64,000 nucleotides of DNA from E44-bin88 sp050123275 (GCA_050123275.1 JASFHK010000003.1:62001-126000), one strand, 5' to 3'; counted from the first letter of the stretch, positions 51,629 to 61,902 are shown. A program made the numbers and translations. The notes: generated by a model not told the origin, from the sequence alone.

Positions 51629-51657
51629 TTGACACCCACAGCGCCAGTAGCTAAAAT
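51629..51657 (+). promoter_or_regulatory. Promoter of tRNA-Phe and tRNA-Gly
   Basis: TTGACA (51629-51634) and TAAAAT (51652-51657) are separated by 17 bases, placing the start near 51664, eight bases before tRNA-Phe. Confidence 0.75.
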
Positions 51658-51671
51658 ATCTCCATATTCCT

Positions 51672-51747
<76 letters not shown>

Positions 51748-51803
51748 TATTATTCATGTTATAATAATATGGCACCGCGATAACCGGGATTTTCGTAACC
51801 AGT

Positions 51804-51878
51804 GCGGAAGTGGCTCAGCGGTAGAGCATCTCCTTGCCAAGGAGAGGGTCGCGAGTTCGAATCTCGTCTTCCGCTCCA
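51804..51878 (+). tRNA. tRNA-Gly (anticodon GCC)
   Basis: A 75-base gene with CCA. Acceptor GCGGAAG/CTTCCGC; anticodon loop TTGCCAA; T loop TTCGAAT. It lies 56 bases after tRNA-Phe. Confidence 0.96.
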
Positions 51879-51969
51879 CCCTACCCCTCCAGATTTACGA
51901 CCTTTACCGCCTTTCCCCTCTCCTCAAATGCAGTTTAAGCGTGGTGGTTGCCTGTCGAGTGTGGTCGGG

Positions 51970-52131
51970 TTAGCCGGCTTTAGCCAGGCATTTACAGCCG
52001 CCGTCTTCCGGCGGCGGGGTTTCGTCAACGATATCCTGTTCTTTAATCAGGGGGTGCTCCTCCCGGGGGTGTTTCTTTTGCCACTCCGGGTTCAGCAACC
52101 GTTCGATCTTATCCAGGTCGAGTTCGCCCAT
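51970..52131 (-). CDS. 53-residue small protein, probable Pho-regulon member
   Basis: A 53-residue frame starts at ATG 52131 with GAGGAGG nine bases before it and ends at TAA. It begins MGELDLDKIERLLNPEW and has a Pro-rich middle (DETPPPEDGG) and a C-terminal CKC. It is hydrophilic and probably cytoplasmic. Six 11-bp repeats like those before pstS lie upstream, so phosphate starvation may induce it. No family is known to me. Confidence 0.7.
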   Translation of the reverse strand: MGELDLDKIERLLNPEWQKKHPREEHPLIKEQDIVDETPPPEDGGCKCLAKAG

Positions 52132-52190
52132 TCGTTTCACCTCCTCTGCTCATTGCTATAGTTATTTGCATCTTAATCCAATCATAAACG

Positions 52191-52256
52191 CCCCATATTA
52201 AAACCGCGTTAAGGCCGTGTTAGCATTATGTAAAATCTTCATTAAGGTAAGCTAAG
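52191..52256 (-). promoter_or_regulatory. Pho-box-like array of six 11-bp repeats
   Basis: On the minus strand six consecutive 11-base units start CTTAGC, TTAATG, TTTACA, CTAACA, TTAACG and TTAATA, ending 60 bases before the 53-residue gene. The last five match in order the units before pstS (TTAAAT, TTTACC, CTAACC, TTAACA, TTAATC). An 11-bp period is the hallmark of PhoB/PhoP-type boxes. Confidence 0.75.
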
Positions 52257-52287
52257 GTCAGGCTTGGTGAGGCTTAGTGAGGCATGG

Positions 52288-53112
52288 TTAGTTGGTAACG
52301 CGGGCGGCGAAGTCGGGCGCGGCGTCCGGGTCGGGCGAGGGCTGGCGGGGGACGACAAGAATCTCTCTCATCGTGCCGTCGGTGACGTTCACCTTCCTGG
52401 CCAGCACCTTCTCGTCGTCGATATCAAGCACGTTGAAGGAAGGGAAAGTCCTCCCCTTAAGGCGGCGGGTGGTGGCGGTGCCGGCGGTGATGAAATAGCT
52501 ACTCTCCAGCTTCCATATCCAGGGGATGTGCTTGTGCCCGGAAAGGACGAACTGTATCTGCGACTCGACAATCGTCTTGAGCACGTCACCCGCGTCCAAG
52601 GCGATGTTCCGTTCCCTGCCCGTCCCCGGGATGGGGATAAGGTGGTGGTGCATGGCCAGAAAAGTCAGCCGCCGGCGGTGGCCGCGGTCCTTGCGGGCGG
52701 CGCAGCTTTCGATGTAGTAGTAATGCTCCCGGCCCACGTGGCCGTCGTCGAGGTCGGGCTGGGAGGAATCTATGCCCAAAACGACCACGTCATCATTTTC
52801 GTAAAAGGGAAAGCGGCTGCCGAAATAGTCCTCGAAGAGCACGTCACCCTCGTTACGTGCGTCGTGGTTGCCGGGCACGATAAGGCGGTTTTTGGCCTTG
52901 AACCCGCTCAGGCACTCCACCGCCCTTTCGTACTCGTGCTGGTAGCCGTTATCGGTGATATCGCCCGTCACCACCAGCACTTCGGGCTTCATTCGGTTAA
53001 CGATTTCGATAAGCTTTTCCGCCCACTCCGGGACGAAGTACTGACCCGCCACGTGCAGGTCGGAGATGTGGACCAGTCTCATTTTTTTCATTCTCTTTTT
53101 CGACGGCGCCAT
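52288..53112 (-). CDS. Metallophosphoesterase
   Basis: A 274-residue calcineurin-like phosphoesterase. The dinuclear-metal motifs are all visible: DLHVAGQ (ISDLH), GDITDNG, GNHDARNEG and a late GHKHIPW. It is a predicted phosphodiesterase or phosphatase. The start is uncertain; MAPSK at 53112 or MRLVH further in are options. It lies between the pst operon and the Pho-box array, but its own promoter is unclear. Confidence 0.85.
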   Translation of the reverse strand: MAPSKKRMKKMRLVHISDLHVAGQYFVPEWAEKLIEIVNRMKPEVLVVTGDITDNGYQHEYERAVECLSGFKAKNRLIVPGNHDARNEGDVLFEDYFGSRFPFYENDDVVVLGIDSSQPDLDDGHVGREHYYYIESCAARKDRGHRRRLTFLAMHHHLIPIPGTGRERNIALDAGDVLKTIVESQIQFVLSGHKHIPWIWKLESSYFITAGTATTRRLKGRTFPSFNVLDIDDEKVLARKVNVTDGTMREILVVPRQPSPDPDAAPDFAARVTN

Positions 53113-53155
53113 GGTTATATTATACACCAACGACGGCGCCGACTCTCCATGCTAA

Positions 53156-53824
53156 CTAATACTTGGAGACTTCTATCTCCTCCATCTTGCCGGTGACCAG
53201 GAAAACGATGCGCTCGCAGATGTTGGTCACCCGGTCGGCGCTGCGCTCCAGGTTGTGCGCCACCCAGACCAGCCGCGTCGCCGGGGTAATCGTCTTGGGG
53301 TCCTCGGCCATGAAGCTGAGCAGCTCGCGGAAGACCTGGTCGTAAAGCTCGTCAACCTCGTCGTCCTCGGCGGCGATTTTACGGGCGGCGGCGGCGTCGC
53401 GCTTGACGAAAGCCTCCAGGCTGCGCTGCAACATCTCGGCCGTCTTTTCCGCCATGCGCGGCAAATCGACCAGCGGCTTTAAGGGCGGCTCGTCGCCGAC
53501 CATGACCACGATTTTGGCGATGCCCTCGGCGTGATCGCCGATTCTCTCCAGCTCGCTGGCGACGCTGAGCATGGAGACGATGGCCCTCAGGTCGCTGGCC
53601 ATGGGCTGCTGTGTGGCGATAAGCTCGACACAGCGCTCTTCGATTTCGAAGCGCTTCTCGTTTATCCTCATGTCCTCGGTGATAATGCGCTGCGCCGTCT
53701 CCAGGTCGCGCTCTTTCAGCGCCTTGACCGAATTCAGGATGGCTTTTTCGGCCATACTTCCCATGGCCAGAAGATCGTTCTGGATTTGCTGGAGCTTGGT
53801 GTGAAACTCGGCTCTTATCTCCAT
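53156..53824 (-). CDS. phoU: Phosphate transport regulator PhoU
   Basis: A 222-residue PhoU with two repeated three-helix domains. Each holds the E-x-x-x-D metal-binding pattern (such as SELERIGDHAEGIAKIV and NLERSADRVTNICERI). It dampens Pho signalling through PstSCAB and the sensor kinase. It lies 15 bases after pstB on the same strand. Confidence 0.93.
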   Translation of the reverse strand: MEIRAEFHTKLQQIQNDLLAMGSMAEKAILNSVKALKERDLETAQRIITEDMRINEKRFEIEERCVELIATQQPMASDLRAIVSMLSVASELERIGDHAEGIAKIVVMVGDEPPLKPLVDLPRMAEKTAEMLQRSLEAFVKRDAAAARKIAAEDDEVDELYDQVFRELLSFMAEDPKTITPATRLVWVAHNLERSADRVTNICERIVFLVTGKMEEIEVSKY

Positions 53825-53838
53825 TTTGTCCCCCCTTT

Positions 53839-54660
53839 TTAGCCGAACCGGCCCGTTATATAGTCCTCGGTGCGCTTGTCCCTGGGGTTAGTGAAAAGGT
53901 CGGAGGTGGGCCCGTACTCGACCAGCGCCCCGGCCCGGTCGCTTTCCATCATGAAGAAGGCGGCCATGTCGGATACGCGAGCGGCCTGCTGCATGTTGTG
54001 GGTAACGATAACGATGGTGTAGTTGCTGGACAGCTTGCGCATCAGCTCCTCGATTTTCAAGGTGGCCACCGGGTCGAGGGCGCTGCAGGGCTCGTCCATG
54101 AGCACCACCTCGGGGTCGACGGCGAGCACGCGGGCGATGCAAAGCCGCTGCTGCTGCCCGCCGGATAGCGCCAGCCCCGACTGCCCCAGCTTGTCCTTGA
54201 CCTCCTCCCAGAGCGAGGCGTTGCGCAGGCTCTCCTCGACGACGGCCTCCAGTTCCCCCTTGCTTTTGCGACCGTGCTGCCGCGGCCCGAAGGCGACGTT
54301 ATCGAAGACGGACATGGGAAAGGGGTTGGGCTTCTGGAAGACCATGCCCACCCGCTTGCGCAGCTCGACGACGTCGGTACTCTTGTCGTATATAGAAACG
54401 CCGTCCAGCTCGATGCGCCCCTCCACCCGGGCGCCGTTGATAAGGTCGTTCATGCGGTTAAGCAGACGCAGAAAAGAGGACTTGCCGCAGCCCGAAGGCC
54501 CGATGATGGAGGTTATGGCGCAGGTTGGTATGTCCAGAGTGACCTTTCTCAACGCCTGGAAGTCGCCGTAGAAAAGGTTGACGTCTCTGGCGCTGACCTT
54601 GCCGCCGTTGTGGCAGGCCGTGTTGTTTTTAGTCAGTGTCGGGTCTAGTTTCGTAGCCAT
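53839..54660 (-). CDS. pstB: Phosphate ABC transporter ATPase
   Basis: A 273-residue ATPase with Walker A GPSGCGKSSFLR near residue 40, signature LSGGQQQRL, and Walker B VVLMDEPCSAL. The ATG at 54660 is six bases after the pstA stop. Confidence 0.95.
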   Translation of the reverse strand: MATKLDPTLTKNNTACHNGGKVSARDVNLFYGDFQALRKVTLDIPTCAITSIIGPSGCGKSSFLRLLNRMNDLINGARVEGRIELDGVSIYDKSTDVVELRKRVGMVFQKPNPFPMSVFDNVAFGPRQHGRKSKGELEAVVEESLRNASLWEEVKDKLGQSGLALSGGQQQRLCIARVLAVDPEVVLMDEPCSALDPVATLKIEELMRKLSSNYTIVIVTHNMQQAARVSDMAAFFMMESDRAGALVEYGPTSDLFTNPRDKRTEDYITGRFG

Positions 54661-54665
54661 AAAAA

Positions 54666-55511
54666 TCACCTACCCTTTAGTTTGCGCATGTAGCGCCGGG
54701 ATATCCAGCGCGTAGCCCAGTTAATCACGATAATGATAAAAATAAGCACCACGCCCGTCGCCAGCGCCTTCTCCATGGCCGTGGTGTCCATGGCCAGGTA
54801 GTAAAGGTGCAGCGAAAGCGTGCGCCCGTTATCCAAAAAAGTGGTCGGCATGTTGGCGCTGCCCCCCATGGTGACGTAGAGGCAGGCCGTCTCCTCCACG
54901 CTGCGCCCGATAGCTAGGATGATGGCCGTCACGATACCCGGCATGGCGCTGGGCAAGACCACGCTCTTGATGGTCTGCCACTTGGTGGCGCCCAGGGCCA
55001 GGCTCCCCTCGCGGTAGTCGCGGGGCACGGTCTTGATGGCCTCTTCGGTGGTGCGGATGATGGTGGGCAAGACCAGGCAGGCCAGCGTCAACGCCCCGGA
55101 AAGTATGGAAAAGCTGAAGCCCAGGGCGATGACGAAGAGGGCGAAGCCGAAAAGCCCGAAGACGATGGAGGGCACGCCCGCCAGCGTCTCCACGCCGTAG
55201 CGGATAAGCTTGGTGAACCAGTTATCTTTGGCGTACTCCGACAAGTAAATGCCGGCGCCCACTCCCAGCGGGGTGGCGATAAGCACGGTAAGCCCCACAA
55301 GGTAGATAGTGCCCACGATGGCGCTTAAGATGCCCCCCTCCCCGCTCAATCCCCCTCTCGGCGATGTGGAAAGGAACTCCCAGTTTATCTCGCCGATGCC
55401 GCCGATGACGACGTAGCCGATAATGACCAGCAACGCCCCCACGGCGATAATAGCCGCCACCCAGCAGGCCCCCCAGGCCGTCTTCTGCATAACTCGCGGC
55501 GAAATTCTCAA
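54666..55511 (-). CDS. pstA: Phosphate ABC transporter permease PstA
   Basis: A 281-residue permease with six helices and the coupling block EEAIKTVPRDYREGSLALGATKWQTI. It overlaps pstC by four bases (ATGA type), so translation is coupled. Confidence 0.95.
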   Translation of the reverse strand: MRISPRVMQKTAWGACWVAAIIAVGALLVIIGYVVIGGIGEINWEFLSTSPRGGLSGEGGILSAIVGTIYLVGLTVLIATPLGVGAGIYLSEYAKDNWFTKLIRYGVETLAGVPSIVFGLFGFALFVIALGFSFSILSGALTLACLVLPTIIRTTEEAIKTVPRDYREGSLALGATKWQTIKSVVLPSAMPGIVTAIILAIGRSVEETACLYVTMGGSANMPTTFLDNGRTLSLHLYYLAMDTTAMEKALATGVVLIFIIIVINWATRWISRRYMRKLKGR

Positions 55512-56374
55512 CGGATCTCCTTCCGTCGCAGTATCAAAGCGAAACTATTCAGTATCAGGATGAAGGCGAAGAGCACCACCCCCGTGGCGAAAAGGGCGTC
55601 CCAGTGCAGGCCAGCGGCATACTTCAATTCCAGGGCCAGCGTTCCCGTCAATGTCCGGGCGGGGCTCAAGGGCGAATCGGGGATGATGATGGAGTTGCCG
55701 ATAACCATAATCATGGCCATCGTCTCGCCGATAGCCCGCCCCATGCCCAGTATGATGCTGGCCAGTATGCCGGAACGGGCGGCGGGTAGCGTTACCCCCC
55801 ACATCACCTGCCAGGGCGTGGCTCCCAGCGCCAGCGCCCCCTCTTTATAGCCGTGGGGCACGGCACGGATGCTGTCCTCGCTGATAGAGATGATGGTGGG
55901 CAGCACCATGACGGTGAGCACGATGGCCGCCGCCAGGACGCTGTCCCCCGACCCGCCCAGCTTGCCGATGAGGGGCACGATGACCATCAACCCCACCAGC
56001 CCGTAGACCACCGAGGGAATCCCCACCAGCAGTTCGATGGCGGGGCGGAAGATGTCGCGCACGCGCTTGGGGGCGACCTCGGCCAAAAAAACGGCGCAGG
56101 CGACGCCCAGCGGCACCGACATCAAAAGCGCCAGCACCGTCACGTAGGCCGTGCCCACAATCATGGGCAGGATGCCAAACTCGTCGGCGCTCACGCTCCA
56201 GGTGGTGCCGCTGAGGAACTTGAAGAGGCCTATTTCGCTGAAGGCGGGCCAGCCCTCTCTGAAGGTAAAGAGGGCGATGAGTAGCAGTATAAGAAAAGAA
56301 CTGACGCTGCAGAGTATGATGACCTGTTTCCAGGTGCGGTCAGTGAGGTGCCTGAATCGGGCGCCGCTTATCAT
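55508..56374 (-). CDS. pstC: Phosphate ABC transporter permease PstC
   Basis: A 288-residue permease. It shares the block SIRAVPHGYKEGALALGATPWQVM. It is upstream of pstA and about 95 bases after pstS. Confidence 0.95.
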   Translation of the reverse strand: MISGARFRHLTDRTWKQVIILCSVSSFLILLLIALFTFREGWPAFSEIGLFKFLSGTTWSVSADEFGILPMIVGTAYVTVLALLMSVPLGVACAVFLAEVAPKRVRDIFRPAIELLVGIPSVVYGLVGLMVIVPLIGKLGGSGDSVLAAAIVLTVMVLPTIISISEDSIRAVPHGYKEGALALGATPWQVMWGVTLPAARSGILASIILGMGRAIGETMAMIMVIGNSIIIPDSPLSPARTLTGTLALELKYAAGLHWDALFATGVVLFAFILILNSFALILRRKEIR

Positions 56375-56469
56375 TCTATTCTTCTTACCTTTCTTAAACC
56401 GCTAATTCAAAGGTAGCGGGCGGGGAGGTGTGGTCCCCGCCCACTACTATAAAAAGGGTAGGGAGAAAT

Positions 56470-58128
56470 CTAGTCCACCAAGGGCACCCAGCTCTCGGCG
56501 GCTATCGCCTGTCCTTCCGCGCTGCGGCAGAAGTCGATGAAAGCCGCCACCGCACCAGTGGGCACCTCCTGGGTGAGCAGGTACAGTCTCCTCAACACCG
56601 GGTAGTCGCCGCTCTGGCAGTTCTCCAGGGTGGGCTCGACGCCGTCGATGACGATGGTCTTCAAGCCTTCGACGTAGCCCAGGGAGACGAAGCCGATGGC
56701 GTTCGATTCGGAGGATACCTTGGTCCTGGCCGCGCCGTTGGAGTCGTAGAACAAGGCGTCGGCTTTAATCTCTTTGTCGTAGGCGTCCATGAGCTTGGAC
56801 TCGAAGCAGTCGCGGGTGCCGGAGCCTTCTTCCCGGGAGACGACGATGATTTCAGCGTCGTTGCCGCCCACATCACTCCAGTTGGTGATGTCGCCGGCGT
56901 ATATGCCGGCTACCTGCTCCATGGTGAGCTCGGATATGGGATTGTCGGCGTTGACCACGATAGCCACCGCATCGCGAGCGATGGGGATGGCAATCAGGTC
57001 GGCTTCGCTCATCTTGATATCGCGGGAAGCCGCGCCCATGTCAACCGTGCCCGAATCGCAGGCCTTGACACCGGCGCTGGAGCCGCCACCGGAGATGTTG
57101 ATGGTGACGTCGGGGTATTTATCCATGAATTCGAAGGCCATCAGCTCCGCCAGCGGTTGTACGCTGGTCGAGCCGGCCTCGTCGATGGTGCCCACGATTT
57201 CAACGAAAGTCTCGTAGTTGGCGAAGGGGGTTTCGGTCTTGACCAGGGGCACCCAGCTCTCGGCGGCTATCGCCTGGCCTTCCGCGCTGCGGCAGAAGTC
57301 GATGAAGGCTTTGGTGGCACCGGTGGGTACGTCCTGGCTGAGCAGGTAGAGCCTTCTCAACACCGGGTAGTCGCCGCTCTGGCAATTCTCCAGAGTAGGC
57401 TCTACGCCGTCGATGACGATGGTCTTCAGTCCCTCGACGTAGCCCAGGGAGACGAAGCCGATGGCGTCCGCCTCGGAGGATACTTTGGTGCGGGCCGCGC
57501 CGTTGGAGTCGTAGAACAAGGCGTCGGCCTTGATTTCTTTGTCGTAGGCGTCCATTAGCTTGGACTCGAAGCAGTCGCGGGTGCCGGAGCCTTCCTCCCG
57601 GGAGACGACCACGATTTCAGCGTCGTTGCCGCCCACATCACTCCAGTTGGTGAGGTCGCCAGCGTATATCCCGGCTACCTGCTTCATGGATAGTTCACTG
57701 ATGGGGTTGGCTTCGTTAACGACGATGGCTACCGCGTCTCTGGCGATAGGAATGGGGATGAGGTCGGCTTCGCTCATCTTAACGTCCCTGGAAGCCGCCC
57801 CGATGTCTACCGTTCCCGCCGCGCAAGCCTTGACGCCGGCGCTGGAGCCGCCACCGGAGATATTAATGGTGACGTCGGGATACATGTCCATGAATTCGAA
57901 GGCCATCAGCTCCGCCAGCGGTTGCACACTGGTCGAGCCGGCCTCGTCGATGGTGCCGGTGATGGCGCCGTTATCGGGGGTGTCCCCACCGTTGCCGCCG
58001 TTACCGCCGTTACCATCGTTGCCGCCGTTGCCGCCGTCGTCGCCGTTGCAGCCGCCGACTAACAGCGCCGCCATCATCAGCAACGTTACCGGCACCAGCA
58101 GCCATTTTCTCATCTTGGTTTTAAACAA
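56470..58128 (-). CDS. pstS: Tandem-duplicated phosphate-binding lipoprotein
   Basis: A long PstS with two full phosphate-binding domains in tandem. The DNA repeat period is 765 bases (255 codons); both copies carry GTIDEAGSTSVQPLAELMAFEF and VSREEGSGTRDCFESKL. A lipoprotein signal (MAALLVGGC) and a Gly/Asn-rich linker precede them. The start is a TTG at 58128 or an ATG at 58113; GCGAGG favours the TTG. Two sites per chain would be unusual. The high identity of the copies suggests recent duplication or gene conversion. Confidence 0.92.
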   Translation of the reverse strand: MFKTKMRKWLLVPVTLLMMAALLVGGCNGDDGGNGGNDGNGGNGGNGGDTPDNGAITGTIDEAGSTSVQPLAELMAFEFMDMYPDVTINISGGGSSAGVKACAAGTVDIGAASRDVKMSEADLIPIPIARDAVAIVVNEANPISELSMKQVAGIYAGDLTNWSDVGGNDAEIVVVSREEGSGTRDCFESKLMDAYDKEIKADALFYDSNGAARTKVSSEADAIGFVSLGYVEGLKTIVIDGVEPTLENCQSGDYPVLRRLYLLSQDVPTGATKAFIDFCRSAEGQAIAAESWVPLVKTETPFANYETFVEIVGTIDEAGSTSVQPLAELMAFEFMDKYPDVTINISGGGSSAGVKACDSGTVDMGAASRDIKMSEADLIAIPIARDAVAIVVNADNPISELTMEQVAGIYAGDITNWSDVGGNDAEIIVVSREEGSGTRDCFESKLMDAYDKEIKADALFYDSNGAARTKVSSESNAIGFVSLGYVEGLKTIVIDGVEPTLENCQSGDYPVLRRLYLLTQEVPTGAVAAFIDFCRSAEGQAIAAESWVPLVD

Positions 58129-58265
58129 TAATTTGCCTCGCTTTCTGTTTCCGTTTGGGTCTGGGACTAACGCGCCCCTGGGGGGCGCTATGTCTAATTG
58201 CCCGTACGGCAAGTGCTTTTCCGTCTCTCGTTTCAATCATTCCAGAATCAATGATAAAAGCTGCG

Positions 58266-58326
58266 GATTAAGATTGTGTTAACGACGGGTTAGGGTTTGG
58301 TAAATTTTTATTTAAGCTACGGTTAA
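58266..58326 (-). promoter_or_regulatory. Pho-box-like array of six 11-bp repeats before pstS
   Basis: On the minus strand units start TTAACC, TTAAAT, TTTACC, CTAACC, TTAACA and TTAATC, each 11 bases apart. It lies about 140 bases before the predicted pstS start. It agrees with the array before the 53-residue gene. Confidence 0.8.
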
Positions 58327-58410
58327 GATTAAGGCAGGCGCTTTTCAGCTTGCGCCGCCCCCCTTTATGCAGTAAAATACGGCAACCTGGGACACGCTTG
58401 AAAACTCTTG

Positions 58411-58499
58411 GCCGAAGTGGCGGAATAGGCAGACGCGACAGTCTCAAAAACTGTTGGGGGGCAACTCCCGTGTCGGTTCGAACCCGACCTTCGGCACCA
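58411..58499 (+). tRNA. tRNA-Leu (anticodon CAA)
   Basis: An 89-base class II tRNA with CCA. Acceptor GCCGAAG/CTTCGGC; anticodon loop CTCAAAA; long variable arm GTTGGGGGGCAACTCCCGT. Confidence 0.95.
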
Positions 58500-58506
58500 G
58501 TTATAA

Positions 58507-58580
58507 TGCCGAGTGGTGTAGCGGTAGCACCGGGGACTTTGGATCCCTTAGCCCAGGTTCGAATCCTGGCTCGGCAGCCA
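58507..58580 (+). tRNA. tRNA-Gln (anticodon TTG)
   Basis: A 74-base gene with CCA. Acceptor TGCCGAG/CTCGGCA; anticodon loop CTTTGGA; T loop TTCGAAT. It lies seven bases after tRNA-Leu. Confidence 0.95.
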
Positions 58581-58604
58581 CTTAATTAATTTGCGCCCCA
58601 TCCC

Positions 58605-58653
58605 TTGACAAAAGCTCTATCGCATACTAGAATATGAATGAACGTTCATTCAT
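58605..58653 (+). promoter_or_regulatory. Promoter and TetR-type operator
   Basis: TTGACA (58605-58610) and TAGAAT (58628-58633) are 17 bases apart. A perfect 20-bp palindrome with centre AACGTT follows at 58634-58653, over the expected start point. It is a typical autoregulatory site for the TetR protein encoded next. Confidence 0.85.
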
Positions 58654-58670
58654 TACCATTGGGGGACGGA

Positions 58671-59323
58671 ATGGCCGAGAAAAAGACCGGGAAGAAAAGC
58701 GACCGCCGCGAGCAAATCCTGAAAGCGGCGCTGGATATCTTTTCCCGCAAGGGTTACGCGGCAGCCACCATGCCCGAAATCGCCCGCGCCGCCGGTGTTG
58801 CCGCCGGCACCATCTATATCTATTACCCCAGCAAGCGCGAGCTTTTCGTGGCCGTCATCAAGAACCTTGTTATCAGCACTCCCCTGCTCAATCTAATCGA
58901 AAAGCTCCCCGACGATAGGAACAACGATATCGACACCACCGTCAGGCGCATCCTGCAGGATCGCTTCGACCTCTCCCGCCACCAGGCGTTCGCCCGCATG
59001 CCTTCCCTGATGGGCGAAGTCCAGCGCGACCCGGAGCTGAAAGCCATCTGGAACGAAAAGTTCCTCCAGCCCTTTATGACCCAGATGGACGGCATCTTCC
59101 GCATGATGATGGCTTCCGGCAAAGTCCGCTCTATGGAACCGGCGGTCATCACCCGGGCGGTGGGCGGCCTGATTATCGGCTTCCTTATACTGAAGATAAT
59201 GGAAGGCGAAGCCAGCCCGGTAAACCGTTTCTCCCAGGAAGAGGTAGCCGACGAGCTGATGAGATTCGTTTTTTACGGGCTGTCCACCGAGAGGATAGAC
59301 AATAAGGACAAGGAGAATACCCC

Positions 59324-59327
<4 letters not shown>
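58671..59327 (+). CDS. TetR-family transcriptional repressor
   Basis: A 218-residue TetR protein. The N-terminal HTH reads REQILKAALDIFSRKGYAAATMPEIARAAGVAAGTIYIYYPSKRELF. The ligand domain is not assigned. The start at 58671 follows GGGGGA and keeps the palindrome outside the gene. It is followed by an ABC exporter starting four bases before its stop, so it probably controls that exporter. Confidence 0.92.
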
Positions 59328-60056
<729 letters not shown>

Positions 60057-60064
<8 letters not shown>

Positions 60065-60791
60065 TCAAGTATTAACCATCGCCGGAAGAGTTATGCTCCA
60101 GTTGCTCCGCGACCGCCGAACCATGATTTTGCTCCTGCTCGTCCCGCTGGTCATCGCCAGCATCGTCGGCGTCAGTATCCCCGAAAAGCAGATGCTGGAC
60201 TACATCGCCCCCGCCGTGCTGGCGGTATTGATACTGTTCTTCGGTTTCATCCTCACCGGCATCAGCTTCCTGAGGGAGCGCTCCCAGGGCACGCTGGAAA
60301 GGCTGATGGCCTCGCCCGCCTCCAAGGGGGATATCGTGGGCGGCTACCTGCTCGGCTTCCTCCTCTTCGCCGTGCTCCAGACCATGATTCTCTTCTTTTA
60401 TTTTATATACGTACTCGACATCAGCTTCGCCGGCGCCCTCTGGCAGATTATCGTCTTCGAGGTTATCATCGGCATCCTGGCCGTTTGCCTGGGCATTTTC
60501 ATCTCCGTCTTCGCCCGCAACGAGTTCCAGATGGTGCAGTTCATTCCGCTGATAATACTGCCCCAGATATTCCTCTGCGGGCTGCTCTGGCCGGTAAGCC
60601 AGATGCCGGAATATCTACAGTGGCTAGCCAAATTCCTGCCACTCACCTACGGCGTGGACGGCATCCGGGCTCTAATGCTCCAGGGACAGGGTCTGCTCGA
60701 CATCGGCAAGGAAATCGGCATACTGGCCGGCTACGCTGCCGGACTGATGATTCTGGCCTCGCTCACCCTGAGGCGGGGCGCCGCCAGCTAA
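60057..60791 (+). CDS. ABC-2 type exporter permease
   Basis: A 244-residue membrane protein with six helices and the ABC-2 block FIPLIILPQIFLCGLLWPVSQMPEYLQWLAKFLPLTYGVDGIRALML. It works with the ATPase before it. The cargo is unknown; TetR control suggests an inducing toxic compound. Confidence 0.92.
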
Positions 60792-60851
60792 ACCTTCGCA
60801 AGTCTGCTATAATTAAGTAGCGGACTGATACCATCGCGGAGGTTTAGTAAA

Positions 60852-61235
60852 ATGACCTGGCTTAGAATCCTGTTCGGTATCTTTCTAATCCTGCACGGCG
60901 TGGTGCACTGGGTCTACGCTTTACCGCAAAGGCAAGAGTACGAACCCAACTCCAAGCCCTGGGCCGTTTTCACCGGGCGCTGGCTGGTGAAGAAAGCCGG
61001 CGTCCACCACCGGGTAGCTCTAAGGCTGGGCGTATCCCTGCTCATCCTCATTACCCTGGCCTTCATCGCCAGCGGCGTCGCCGTGCTCACCATGAACAGC
61101 TGGTGGGCGTTACCGGCCATCGCCTCGGCGGGGATTTCCACGCTCTTCCTCGCCCTTTTCTGGAACCGATGGATGGTTCAAGGCGTTCTGGTCAACACCA
61201 TCATCATCATCATGGCGCTCTTCTGGACGCCTTAA
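60852..61235 (+). CDS. Small membrane protein
   Basis: A 127-residue protein with four hydrophobic helices, starting WLRILFGIFLILHGVVHWVYAL. A TGCTATAAT extended -10 lies at 60805-60813. No family is recognised. It lies 10 bases before yggS, so the two may be co-transcribed. Confidence 0.75.
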   Translation: MTWLRILFGIFLILHGVVHWVYALPQRQEYEPNSKPWAVFTGRWLVKKAGVHHRVALRLGVSLLILITLAFIASGVAVLTMNSWWALPAIASAGISTLFLALFWNRWMVQGVLVNTIIIIMALFWTP

Positions 61236-61245
61236 GGACTTCGTT

Positions 61246-61902
61246 TTGGGAATCAGGGAAAACGTTAACAAAATATTAACCGGGCTGCCCGAAGGGGTGG
61301 AGCTGGTCGCCGCCGCCAAGACGCGGACGGGGCCCGAAGTACTGGAGGCGGTGGCGGCGGGCGTCGAGATTATCGGGCAAAACTACCTGCAGGAAGCCGA
61401 GGCGCTCTACCCCGCCGTGGGCAATAAGGCGCGCTGGCACTTCATCGGCCATTTACAGAAGAACAAGGCCAAGAAAGCGGTGACGCTCTTCGACATGATC
61501 GAGACCGTCGACTCCGCCGCTTTAGCCGAAGAAATCGACAAGCGCTGCGCCGCCATCGGCAAGGTAATGCCGGTGCTGGTCGAGGTCAACAGCGGCAAGG
61601 AGCCCCAGAAAGCGGGCGTCCTCCCCGAAAAAGCCGAGGCGCTGATAAAGAGTATCGCACGCCTGGAGCATATCAGGGTAATGGGGCTGATGACGATGGG
61701 CCCCCGCTTCGGCGACCCCGAGGAATCCCGCCCCTACTTCGTCACCACCAAAATGCTTTTCGAGCGCATCAAGGCGCTTAAAATACCGAATGTCGAGATG
61801 AAATATCTTTCCATGGGCATGACCAACTCCTACACCGTAGCCCTGGAGGAAGGCGCCAACCTGGTCAGAATCGGCACCCGGATATTCGGCGAAAGAGACT
61901 AA
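61246..61902 (+). CDS. yggS: YggS-type PLP homeostasis protein
   Basis: A 218-residue PLP-binding protein of the COG0325 type with AAKTRTGPEVLEAVAAGVEIIGQNYLQEA (PLP lysine near residue 27) and the LEHIRVMGLMTMGP block. It helps control PLP levels. The TTG start follows AAGGAC. An Asn sits where most homologues have the Glu of GENR. Confidence 0.9.
   Translation: MGIRENVNKILTGLPEGVELVAAAKTRTGPEVLEAVAAGVEIIGQNYLQEAEALYPAVGNKARWHFIGHLQKNKAKKAVTLFDMIETVDSAALAEEIDKRCAAIGKVMPVLVEVNSGKEPQKAGVLPEKAEALIKSIARLEHIRVMGLMTMGPRFGDPEESRPYFVTTKMLFERIKALKIPNVEMKYLSMGMTNSYTVALEEGANLVRIGTRIFGERD

Noticed and set aside
51802..52161. 119-residue forward frame
   Set aside because: It overlaps tRNA-Gly and is antisense to the well-supported 53-residue gene at 51970-52131.
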